DNA of 64,000 nt from Artocarpus heterophyllus (lineage: Eukaryota; Streptophyta; Magnoliopsida; Rosales; Moraceae). How positions within the stretch are numbered: position 1 is the stretch's first letter; each line of letters starts with the position of its first letter. Made by a program: the position numbers and the translations under genes. Location of the stretch: positions 5,038,212 through 5,102,211 of the forward strand of contig CM046339.1 in the NCBI GenBank assembly GCA_025403435.1, read 5' to 3'. The notes beneath the pieces were generated by a model. It saw only the letters and a list, made by a program, of their open reading frames with translations, had not been told where the DNA came from and did not search any database. Of the stretch, positions 54,224 through 64,000 are shown piece by piece.

Positions 54224-57200
54224 TGTAACGACCCGCTTACGTGGCTGTTACTTAACTTCAATATAATCATAATTTCAACAAACTTTAATATAAAGTATTG
54301 AAAATTACGAAATAAAATGTTTTTATCCAAATAAAATAAATTCTTGATGATAAAGAATTCGTAACATATAACCTTGAAAGAAATATTAATTATTCCTCAA
54401 AACTTAATTTCGTAAAACTAACATAATAAAATTTAATTTCTCAAAACATAACCATACCAATTTTCTTGAAACTTTTCCTTTAAACATAAGCATAATCATT
54501 TAAAAACTATTACTTTTATAATATTTCTTAAAACATAATCGTCCAAACTTTCATGATAATAAATTCATAAAACATATTCGTAAAATTCATTTCTCAACTT
54601 AACGTAAAACTTATATAATTCAATTACTTGAAAATTTTGTGCATATTGTCGCAATATCTATTGCGACAATTTAAAACTTAAGATTCTCTAGACCAAGGTT
54701 ACATAACCACAATCTCCGTTTTCGTAAACAAATACATGCGTAAACTAGTACCTCAAAAATAATACAAATCTCTCTCTCTCTCTCTCTCTTTTTACATTCC
54801 TTAAAACATACTTAAAAGCTATTACAACTTTTGTTGCAATTTTAGTTAACGTACTGCTTAACAGTTGATTTTAAAATCCTTTCAAATTGTTTCTTAAAAC
54901 TTAATAAGAAACATTTAACTGAATCCTAGCGTAAAATTTAACTTTATAATTATATAAAACATTTTGTAAATATATCTTAAACTTTGAAAATATTTCTTAA
55001 AATTTCAACTTGTTGAACTTTGATATCACTATATCAAATAGTAGAAAAATAACATTTTCTTTCCACAACGGAAACATACCATAGTGGTATCCATGCCCAT
55101 CTCCACCATTCGTCTGTCGCTTACCACTGCCCATCAAATGTCACTGACAGGTTTTCTTACCTACAGCATGAACATACTTAAATGAGCTTTTGCTTAGCAA
55201 GTAGGAAGTCAGTCTCGCAAAACATAATTAAAAAAAGTAATTTTAAATAAAAATATGCATAAACATTTTATGCTAGCTTATCAACTTGTTTCATGCTTTC
55301 TTATTTAAACTATGACTTGTCATGTTACTTAACTTTCCTTATCTTATAAAATTTAGTGTTCATACCAGCTTCATTAATCATGAGATCATAAACATGATGC
55401 TTCCCTTGTGGAAGACTTGAGATCATCGAACACCAAGGTCTTACTTTAACTTTATTTGTGTACCTCACATCAAGGAGGTCATAACTTTTACTTTGCTTAT
55501 GAATCTCACATCAAGGAGGCTGGTACGACACTTCCTTTTTATCTTTGTTTTACCTTCTTTTTAGTTTTAGTAAGCATATTAAATGCTATCACATTATATG
55601 CAAACTCAATTGCAAATTATAACTTGTACTCTAAAACTTATTACATAACAAATGCAATTTTAAACTTGTAACTTAAGCCGTAAAACTTTATGCATTAATA
55701 AAATGCAAAAATACTTTAAATATAATTATTACAAATATATTGCAAATCCATACTACGTTCATCACTTTACATGATCATACCAACACATGACATGGCACAT
55801 CATAACATAATAATTCAAATTATCATAACATAACAGCACATCATAACATACACAGTGTAACAATTCACCGTTCATGCATTTTTCATAACTTTTTATGAAC
55901 ACATTTAAAACATTTTATTTTAAAACTATTCATAATATAGGCGAGATTCCTACTTACCTGGGCTCCGAGTTAAGCGGCTCTAGCTGTATCTTGTTGTATC
56001 TAGTCTGTGAAGCATTCTCTGTTGTGCTCTCGAGTGGCCACGAATGGATAAGAATGCTTCCTGGAGATCACACATTGCTGAAAATGTCATTCTAGACTCC
56101 ATTACTGCCGTTTAAGTCACCTTGATTCGCATGCAATCGGTATCAGATAATTTTCATCAGAGTGGAATTAGCACTAATGGAGGGCACCATCGCGTTCAGA
56201 GCATCGAAAAGAGTTGAAAGGCAGTCTTGGATCATCGATCAGAGGTCTGGATTATAAAAATCCAAAGTCACCGTTGATTGACATTGACCAACCGTTGACC
56301 TATATTGACCGGCGTTGATCGGACTCCGTTGGCTGTTGGGCTCAAGCCTACCCCCCTAAATTGATGCTTCTAAGTCTTATGGCAGTGTCGATTTAGCTTA
56401 ATTTGGCCTCTAACCATGCAGATTGAAGATCAATGTTGGTGGTGAAAAATGGAACTCTGATCCTCGCTCTCCGGTGGAGCTACTGTGAAATTGAGTTAGG
56501 GGTTTTGTTCCTGGTAGCTCTCTAAACATTTCCCCTATGGTGGGGCTCCTCAACACCGTGTGGAATGATGGCACCACCTCCTCACAGCAGCACTAGACGA
56601 TGGGCCTTAGGTCTCTAGTGATCCGCAGTTGTCTCATGCAATTAAGGAGCCGAATTTCTTCCTCTCAATCCTCTGAGTGTTTTCGTGCCATCAATTTGGC
56701 ACAAAATCACCTAGAATGGTGAACCCTTGTTCGTCCACAGCAACGGTGGTGGCCTTCGATGATTTTCGACCGGTAGCTAGGCTAAGGCAGAATTGTGCAG
56801 GGGTTCTCACTCACCGTCACCGTCTGAGTTGAACTGTGGCGACGGTGTACCTCACCGCGACCATGAGTGGCGATTTTGAAGGGGGTGCAACAATGGAGCT
56901 GTGGCAGCTCCGTCAGCCTATCCAGCTAGAGTTGAATAATGAAGCTAGTATTACTTTGTTCCTCTTATCATACTGAGTTTGTGGACACCAAGATCACGTT
57001 GATTGGTGGTCAGATGGTGGAGATATCTCATCAAAAAGTTTGGGTTTCTTTGCCACTTTGACCGGCCCATATGGCTTCCTCTAGTAGAGTTGTGGGCGGC
57101 ATGGCACCTTGTCGGAACCAGCTCATCGAGAGCTTTTTGTTGGTACAGGAGGTATCAAAAACGGACATCAAAATCTTGACTAGAGTCAAAGGAGAGAGAA

Positions 57201-57716
57201 AGGAGAGAGAGAGTATAGAGAGAGAGAATTCTAAATTTTTTTGTGGGATATATCCCATTTGGGCTACATTATCAAGTACATATATAAACAATTATGTTGG
57301 TCTTTGAAATCTATACTGTGATTGGTCGGTTTGATCAAATTCTGATCCATAACATAACTATACACTTAACTGTACTCTATAGAACTGTAAAATTCTTGCT
57401 CTGTAAAAAGTACTTTCATAAGCTTTAATCTTATACTAAACTGATATCATAATTGAATTTTCACTTGATTAAAGTAAGTTGGGAAATTTCACTTTTGTCA
57501 GATAATCTCATTTCAGATATTCTAATTAAGACTCTTATAAATGCCACTTCTCTGGCTCATACATGAAGTTAGTGAATCATAAACTTTTAGTTCAGCACAT
57601 TTAAAATAATTATTTTATTGTACTATCATAACATTTTTAATTACTTAACCAAGTAATTTTGAAAAAATCCTTAATTAATCACATAATTAATTTTTAGATT
57701 TTTCCCAGTCGTTACA
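54224..57716 (-). mobile_element. Solo LTR, 3.5 kb, minus strand, nested in copia integrase
   Basis: Identical 5 bp duplication ATTTG at 54219-54223 and 57717-57721. On the minus strand it starts TGTAACGACTGGGAAAAATC and ends GCGGGTCGTTACA. Its start, GC-richer section (55950-57250) and end match the family at 2458-7181. Its middle (55370-55520) is closer to 16362-20382. The conserved gctgtaggtaag block lies at 55140-55200 (minus). A (TC)n run is at 54771-54789. No coding domain found. Confidence 0.9.
54645..54670. repeat. Perfect 12 bp inverted repeat
   Basis: attgtcgcaata, two-base loop tc, then its exact complement. It sits near the 3' end of the minus-strand solo LTR. Confidence 0.85.
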
Positions 57717-57721
57717 ATTTG

Positions 57722-58044
57722 GTCAAGAACCAAATATTTCCCATCTAAGGATTTTTTGTTGTACTATACATGTATCAATTGTTCCACCACAACACACAAA
57801 GATGGGTCCCCAAAGAAGACTAGGAATATTTGTCAGGTATAAATTGTCTTCCATTATCAGATATCTTGAGCCTTAAACTAGTGATATTTTAATGACACAT
57901 TTTGTCAATTGTCATTTTAATAAGGCAATTTTCCCGATATTAAGGGGAGATAAGAAATAGTTGGAAAAGAAAATTATATGCTGTGAACCATCTCTATTGC
58001 ATCTTGATCCTTACACAAAACAACATGAGTTAGAAGTGCAAAGG
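57722..58044 (+). pseudogene. Copia integrase, second part, truncated
   Basis: After the duplicated ATTTG the frame continues GQEPNISHLRIFCCTIHVSI, PPQHTKMGPQRRLGIFV, and a short LDPYTKQHELEVQR tail, the C-terminal integrase part of copia. It stops at 58044, where another copia begins. RT and RNase H of this element are not in the window. Confidence 0.85.
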
Positions 58045-59447
58045 TGTTGGAAAAGTAGTACGTAGTGAAATTTTAAAAATGTTGGTTTATTGGTTGAATT
58101 AATTCAAAATAAATATGTTGAATTATTGTGGATAATATCTTATTTGTATGGGTTTATCAGGATATAATTATTTTAATCAGAAAACTTCTTTGTTAGGTTG
58201 TTTGAATTAAAATTGTGACTCTATTAAAGATACCCAGAACTAATAAGATAGGAATTATCCAATAGGTTGAGATAGCATCTATCGGAACAACCTTGTATTC
58301 GAACAAATTCAATTCGGGTATCTGTGACGGCGCGGTCGACCGTGCCTTTGTATCACGGTCGACCGTAGCTATCAGATTCTGAGTCTGATTACGTGGATTC
58401 AAATTTGAAATTGATTCAAACTCAAATTTTGACGCCTTATCAACTAATGATTGACCCCAGGTCCAACCTCTCTAAATTGAAATAAGTTCTCTTTGTTATT
58501 CAGATCAGTTGAGAAATATAAAGTGAGTACTCTGCCAGTGAGACTCCGAAACTCCCCAAATAGCTAAGTCTCTATGACATATCATGATGTGTCGTATCTC
58601 CATATGATTATCTATAATCGGCTTAAAGATAAATTCTATCTTACCTTCCCAATAATTTATCTCTTATTTTCCATTATCTTACCATTGGAAAACTTGCCAA
58701 CCAAAGATAGTATACCATTCGGTTACACCTATGTATCCAAATTGTTAAGCGCTCCAGTTTCCTAATTACAAGATAATATATATAAGAGGATATCAATGAC
58801 TCCTAAAGAGGAGCTATGGATTCTGCATCTATGAATAACAAGTCTACATTATCAAGAGTCATGCCTCCAACGTACCGGTATGCGTACCAACATAAAATTT
58901 TGATGTCATCATTTGGTACATCAAAAGACATAAGTCAAGACAATGGGCCCATCATTCATCTCAGGATTAAGATACAACAAATATGATTGTCTAAAGTGAA
59001 TCAATTTGTCAAGACAAAATTATTAATCTAAATCAATTCACTTTATGTCCCGATCCAATGTGTTGTCACCTTTGACAATACACCAATGTTTCTATTCACA
59101 GAGTTCACCTTCGATTGCCAAGATAAATCATCTCCCATTAGGGATATAGACAACATAACAATCTTTGCATAAATAAATCACCCAACTTTATTTCATCGAT
59201 TGCGGATCTTATGATTTAGACTGTCACCTTTAGAATCATGTCTTTCGCATAATCTATCCATCATATGCCTGATTATTAAAAGGTTTAGACTGACAGTCTC
59301 AAACTTTTGTTTGCTTATCATATATTTAACAAATATGAACGTAAAGAGGATAAGATTTGGTATATAAATAATAAATAAATTCTTTATTAATAAAAACATC
59401 TTCAAAAATATATTACATTTTTACTCCTTAGGCATACATATCTAACA
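58045..59447 (-). repeat. 3' LTR of the minus-strand copia
   Basis: About 1403 bp. On the minus strand it begins TGTTAGATATGTATGCC and ends CTTTTCCAACA. It contains two CGGTCGACCG palindromes (58333-58342, 58355-58366) and a TATA-like tatatatatta near 58765-58780 (minus). The left end is inferred from the TG...CA rule, without a partner LTR. Confidence 0.75.
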
Positions 59448-59462
59448 ATCTTCCATTTGCAC
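59448..59462 (-). other. Polypurine tract of the minus-strand copia
   Basis: On the minus strand gtgcaaatggaagat lies directly before the LTR. Confidence 0.7.
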
Positions 59463-60250
59463 TGAGTAAATGTGATATGTCACGCATCCCCATGGCTTGA
59501 AAGGCCATAATGTCCTCTGATGCAATCAAACATATTTCCACATTTTCATTATAACATGTCTCCCTTCTATGAAGTCCTTTATCACGTGATACTTTCGATC
59601 AACATACTTACTCTTCTTGTGAAATCTTGATTCCTTAGGATTAGTTATCACTATAATGTTATCACAATAAAGCAATACCGCTTTGTCCATACCAAGAACT
59701 ACCTCAAGATCTCTAAGGAACTTGCAGAACTACACTGCTTCTTTTCAAGTATCACCAGCTGCCACATACTCGGCCTCTATCGTTGAATCCAAAGCGCAAT
59801 CTTGCTTCACACTTCTCTAACTAATGGCACCGTCGCCCAGAGTAAACACAAAACTAGAAGTCATTCTCCTTGAATCCAAACAAGATTGAAACCCGAATTA
59901 GTGCATCCTAGAGGAGTTAAGTCCTCACACGAATACACAAGCATATACGCTCGAGTACTTCTCAGGCACTTGAAAATATGCTTGACTATAACCCAATGGT
60001 TCGGTCCTAGATCTGCCTGAAATCGACTTACAATCCCGACCGCATAACAAATATTCAGTCGCGTGGAAAGCAAGGCATACATGAGACTACCTACTACCGA
60101 AGCATAAGGCACCTTCTTCATGTATTCTCTTTCTTCCTCAGACTTTGGAGAGTCTTTCTTACAAAGAGTAATTCCAGACCTAGATGGTTGCCCACTTTTC
60201 CTAGAATCCTGCATTGCAAACCTTCTGAGAATTTTATCTATGTAGTCTGC
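59455..60250 (-). pseudogene. Copia RNase H
   Basis: Minus-strand blocks: YASVVGSLMYALLSTRLNICYAV (in two pieces), GIVSRFQADLGPNHWVIVKH, CLRSTRAYMLVYS, then after shifts the STIEAEYVAA segment near 59770 and a VDRKYHVIKDFIEGRHV tail near 59570. This is a typical copia RNase H. The residues around the usual YADSDWAG motif read GCTNSGF, so the active site is damaged. Stops at several points. Confidence 0.85.
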
Positions 60251-60950
60251 CTAGGATAAAGCTATCATTCTATTCTTGCTATCCCAAAAGAACTGGATAC
60301 CTAAAACAAAATTATTCTGACCTAAGTCCTTCATTTCAAACTTCTTGGTCAACCATAATTTGATCGATGACAATGCCCCAACATCATTGACAATTGGCAG
60401 AATGTCATCTGCATAGAGTAGTAGAAAAACCACCTTCTTATGCTTAATGTGTTTATACATACATAGTTCATCCACATTTTGTGTGAACCTATAAGTTTTG
60501 ATCACTTCTTCAAATCTTATGTTCCAAGAACAAGAAGCCTGCTTAAGTCCAAATATTGACTTTAGCATCTTATAAACCTTACCCTCCTGACCCTTAATCT
60601 TGAACCTGTATGGTTGCTCTATATATATGGACTCATCAAGATAGCCATTTAGAAAGGCCGTCTTGACATCCATATGCCAAATCTCATAGTAGAAAGCGGT
60701 AGCTATGGACAAGAGAATCCGGATGGATTAAAGCATGGCTATAGGCAAAAAGGTTTCCTCGTAATCAATTCCTTCCTTTTGCGTGTATCCCTTAGCTATA
60801 AGTCTAGCCTTAAAGGTTTTGACCTTTTCATCCACTCTTCTCTTTCTCTTGTAGATCCACTTACACACTATGGATTTTACCCCTTTCGGAAGATCCACAA
60901 GCTCCCAGACCCGATTAGTCTCCATAGACTTCATCTCTGTGTTCATGGCC
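60251..60950 (-). pseudogene. Copia reverse transcriptase
   Basis: The minus strand encodes RVT_2-type [50 protein letters not shown], a stop near 60728, then MDVKTAFLNGYLDESIYIEQ, FGLKQAS, VVFLLLYADDILPIVND with the catalytic YADD, and FEMKDLG followed by LGIQF. Mutations are few, so this is the best preserved RT in the window. It is followed by RNase H to the left. Confidence 0.95.
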
Positions 60951-62065
60951 TCTGTCTAGAGTTTCAAATCAACATCCTCCATAGCCTCTTCGTAAGTGTA
61001 AGGATCCCTGTTATGTTCATTTGGTTCAGCCAAGAAGGCCTCACCAATGGACATATACTGCTAGGGTTGACACCCAATCCTCCCACTACGACGAAGGCCC
61101 TTAGGTTGTTGTTTGTGTTTGGTTGGTTTGTCTACATTGATGGGAATGGTTTCATTCAGAACCCCTGAAGTGATCGAATCACTTGCCTACTCCTCAAGCA
61201 CCACTTTGCTTTGAGGCTTAAAGTCATTCATGTAACTTTCCTTAAGGAAAGTTGCATTAGTTGAAACCATAACTTTATTTTCTTTAGGGTTATAGAAATA
61301 ACCCCTTTTAGTCCCTTTTGGATATCCTACAAAGATGCAAACTTTTGAACGTGCTTCTAACTTATTCGCATCCTTAAACAGGACATGAGCTAGACATCCC
61401 TATATGCAAATATGGTTTAAGGATGTCTTCCTACCCGTCCACAACTCATGAGGAGTTTTAAGGACCAATTTTGAAGGCACATCATTTGGAAGATAACATG
61501 TAGTTTATAGTGAATATCCCCAAAAGGACAAAGGCAATGATGAATAAATCATCATGGACTTAACCATGTCCAACAAAGTCCTATTCCTTCTTTTCGTCAT
61601 GCCATTCTACTGCGGAGTGCCCAGCGCAGTCAAATGGGATAAAATCCTATTCTCTAATAAGTGTCCCAAGAACTTATCAGAAAGGTATTCTCCACCTCAA
61701 TCGGATTGAAGTGCCTTTATGGGTCTAACCAATTGCTTTTCTACTTTAGCCTGAAACTCCCTGAACTTGTCAAAATTTTCACTTTTGTGGTACATCAGGT
61801 ACATATACCCATGCCTTAAGTAATCGTTAATAAAAGTAATGAAATACTCATACCCTCCTCGTGCCCAGATGTTCATAGGTCTGCAAACATCACTATGCAC
61901 AAGTTTCAAAACCCCTTTGGCCCTATTGCACTTAGACCTGAATGATTTTTTGGTCATTTTGCCCTCTAAACAAGATTCACATTGTGGTATAGATTCCACC
62001 TTTAAGTGACTTAAAGGTCCATCCTTTGCCAACCTTTGAATCCTATTCAAGCTAATATAACCCAA
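60951..62065 (-). pseudogene. Copia integrase
   Basis: The frame 61697-62065 reads GYISLNRIQRLAKDG, CESCLEGKMTKKSF, LVHSDVCRPMNIWARGG, YFITFINDYLRHGYMY and KFREFQAKVEKQLVRPIKAL, ending at QSD. After a stop, the C-terminal half (VFKDANKLEARSKVCIFVGY, GTKRGYFYNP) runs to about 61090. One usual DYSRYGY block reads DYLRHGY. The domain inserts cDNA. Stops and a shift make it inactive. Confidence 0.9.
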
Positions 62066-62821
62066 TCACAAACGCCAAAGATAAGTGAAATTAGAGTGAA
62101 AAGTCCTAAATCTTTTAGAGCTATTATCATTAACATCAGTGTTTAGTAGTGAGTCTATCTTAGGTTTGATAAAATATAGGTTATTTTGCATCCATCCATC
62201 ATAGATAAAAGATTTATTTTTATGAATCACCATTTTATTATTAAAAGAAAACGAATAAGAATATTTAAATAAGCAAGCTACATATATCAAATTTCTTTTA
62301 AGTTTAGGAACATAAAAACAATCTCATAAAACTAAACTCCTACAATTATCAAAATAAAGATGGACATCTCCCACTACTTCAGCCAACACAAAGGATCCAT
62401 CTCCCATCCAAAATGTGAAGTTTTCATGAAGTAAACTTCTTGTTTTCCTGAATCCCTCCAGAGAAATACAAACATGATTAGTTGCTCCAGAATCTATGAC
62501 CCATGTGTCACGTGAATCTTCAACTAAACAAGTTTCTAATAGATTACACCTACCTCCTTTGGAAAGGAAGTCCTTGCAATTCTTCTTTATATGCCCAACC
62601 TTTCCGTTCTTAGTCTTTTGCTTCCTTCTATTCCTTAGATTAGGATAGGAACCAGATGCACCTGCCAAGTTAACCTCTCCACTTGCAGGAGTTTCCCTGT
62701 TCAGATTTTTCAACTCCTGTAACTGCTTAATTAACTCCGTTAAGGTCATATACTGTCTATTGCTCAAATAAGCTCTAAACGGGATGAAATCCTTTGACAG
62801 AGTCCAAAAAACCATAATCAT
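62066..62821 (-). pseudogene. Copia protease and gag C-terminus
   Basis: The frame 62324-62821 contains LTELIKQLQELKNL, a knuckle reduced to NGKVGHIKKNC (both N-terminal Cys missing), then the protease motif WVIDSGATNHVC, retained intact. GDGSFVLAEVVGDVHLYF follows, and the pre-integrase piece (62066-62290) includes KSFIYDGWMQNNLYFI. Same type as the old copia at 7797-9196, which has a decayed form of the same protease motif. Confidence 0.85.
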
Positions 62822-63213
62822 TTATGACTCAGCATCGATATCAGCTCCACATGCTTGAGCCTAAGAAAGGTAGCCCATGACCAACATCATATGCTCCTTC
62901 ACAGATGTCCCTAGTTTTTGCTTGTAGTTTAGAAGTTTCTGAAGTGCCCCTTGCCACTTTGTTAGGGTCTAGTCTCCAAACATGTCTTCAAGATTATCCA
63001 AGATCTACTTGCAATCTCATAATCTTCATGTTGAGCCTGCAGCATGTTATTCATGCTGGCCATAACATAGCAGCGGGCCTAATCATGAGTATCTTTCCAG
63101 CGATCATATGCTTGGATTTGCTTATTAGTGGAATCTCCCGTAGGCTCGGGAGGATACGGTGTGGTGAACACAAATGTCAGTTTCTCAAAGGATAAGACAT
63201 ATTTAGGTTCCAT
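62822..63213 (-). pseudogene. Copia gag N-terminus
   Basis: ATG at 63213 (minus) gives MEPKYVLSFEKLTFVF, then after PPEPTG and QIQAYDRWKDTHD a stop, RCYVMASMNNMLQAQH and further UBN2-like segments in shifted frames. The start is chosen because an uninterrupted gag-like frame begins there. Stops at about 63080 and beyond. Confidence 0.75.
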
Positions 63214-64000
63214 TTTCAATCATTAAAATTCTCTCCGGTTAATTGGTTTTTGTCAAGTATCAAGGATAAAGCATTTTTAGACATTTTTAATCTACAATAA
63301 AGAATCATATACCAATCATAAGCAAACATGTCATAACAATTTAGTAAGATAACACAATCTTGTAAAATATACAAATGTGTTTATGTGTCAAAACCTTGAA
63401 AAAATCACAACCGTATAATGATAATTCCTAACTCAGAATTCAACAAGCTACCTTGGGGAGACTTGCCAAATTCAATTAGGAACATGGATCCCCTTTTGAT
63501 TAATATATGCCATCCAAGACCCCTATGATCCAGCATATATTAATAATCATTTCTTCAACCATTAATTTTATTAATAGAGCTCCTTAGGGAGGTTAATAAT
63601 AAAATTAACATGAGTGTATAACCATCGTTTTAACTACTTTATCCATGGTTGATTATCATTACCTTAGGGTGATCAATGATAAACCATACTAAAGTAAATT
63701 ATCCTCTCGGAGACCCAACTCATTATATGATGAAATCCCTTCCTTGGGGTCAAAACTACCATATACTACCTATGGACCAATGATGAAGACCGTAGGTCAT
63801 CTCTTCGAAAACCTTCTCCCACTCATTCTTTTGAAATCAAGGTTTTATTTTAAGAATATACATGAACAATTTTAAATGAGCGGCACTCCCTATTCTATAT
63901 GACATGTTATCAATATATATGGCAAATCATATTACAATACAGACATGCAAAGCAATCATGTAAAGCCTCAAGCAAAATAATAATAAATAACCGTAATGTT
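63214..64000 (-). other. Leader/5' LTR-side region of the minus-strand copia
   Basis: No primer site or LTR end is identifiable. Five loosely similar blocks (ccttggggag, ccttagggag, ccttagggtg, cctctcggag, ccttggggtc) recur between 63450 and 63760. The element's 5' LTR should be here or beyond the window edge. Confidence 0.4.

Larger units (their letters stand above)
58045..64000 (-). mobile_element. Minus-strand Ty1/copia retrotransposon, right end outside window
   Basis: The 3' LTR (58045-59447) is followed leftward-to-rightward by polypurine tract, RNase H, RT, integrase, protease and gag, all minus strand in correct copia order. The left flank AAAGG (58040-58044) should recur after the 5' LTR, which lies beyond 64000. 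It landed in the end of the integrase of the plus-strand copia. Most domains are present but interrupted by stops. Confidence 0.9.

Noticed and set aside
60674..61168. 164-residue plus-strand frame
   Set aside because: Shadow of the minus-strand copia RT/integrase.
1..64000. tRNA, rRNA or CRISPR features
   Set aside because: The TGGTATCAGAGC matches are retrotransposon primer sites beside LTRs, not tRNA genes. No cloverleaf, rRNA core or spaced repeat array was found.

Overview
This window looks like repeat-dense intergenic DNA from a flowering-plant nuclear genome. It is AT-rich, with large LTR retrotransposons carrying plant-type domains (Tekay-like chromovirus, several Ty1/copia lineages), LTRs that open TGTAACG or TGTTGG, methionine-tRNA-type primer sites, CACTA and hAT elements, and a plant cytokinin-activation (LOG-family) reading frame. 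I found no intact ordinary host gene. The best host-gene hint is one spliced-leader-like exon at 50441-50600 (minus). Species cannot be named from the sequence.

Layout, left to right. 1-2452: non-coding, with a fold-back CACTA MITE (574-1101, TSD TTA). 2458-7181: a 4.7 kb solo-LTR-like element with perfect TSD GGTGG. 7335-9196 plus 22089-~24930: an old minus-strand copia element, split by a 12.9 kb SIRE-type copia (9197-22088, TSD ATGCC), which itself holds a 4.0 kb solo LTR (16362-20382). 24946-27709: a diverged direct repeat whose left copy holds a 526 bp hAT MITE (25400-25925) and whose spacer holds a broken hAT transposase. 28715-46998: a Tekay-like Ty3/gypsy element (TSD GCTTA) with both 2.2 kb LTRs and a decayed gag-pol-chromodomain region.

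The gypsy reverse transcriptase is split by a second, opposite-strand LTR element (33308-42509). This one has 2.45 kb LTRs, a primer site and a polypurine tract, but no recognisable gag or pol. It instead carries an intact, intronless 205-codon LOG-like gene and a second unknown 126-codon ORF preceded by a plant-like leader and a G-box. I regard this as the most interesting system in the window: a non-autonomous retrotransposon carrying a cytokinin-riboside-monophosphate phosphoribohydrolase homologue.

47004-50640: non-coding, with a TATTG microsatellite and a G-rich degenerate minisatellite. ~50700-58044: a plus-strand copia remnant whose integrase is split by a 3.5 kb solo LTR (54224-57716, TSD ATTTG). 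58045-64000: a minus-strand copia with its 3' LTR, RNase H, RT, integrase, protease and gag, running off the right edge.

A cross-cutting pattern is that six LTR families each hold a private cluster of short imperfect palindromes, and that three solo LTRs appear to be mosaics of one another. All retroelement coding regions except the LOG-like and 126-codon ORFs carry stops or frameshifts.
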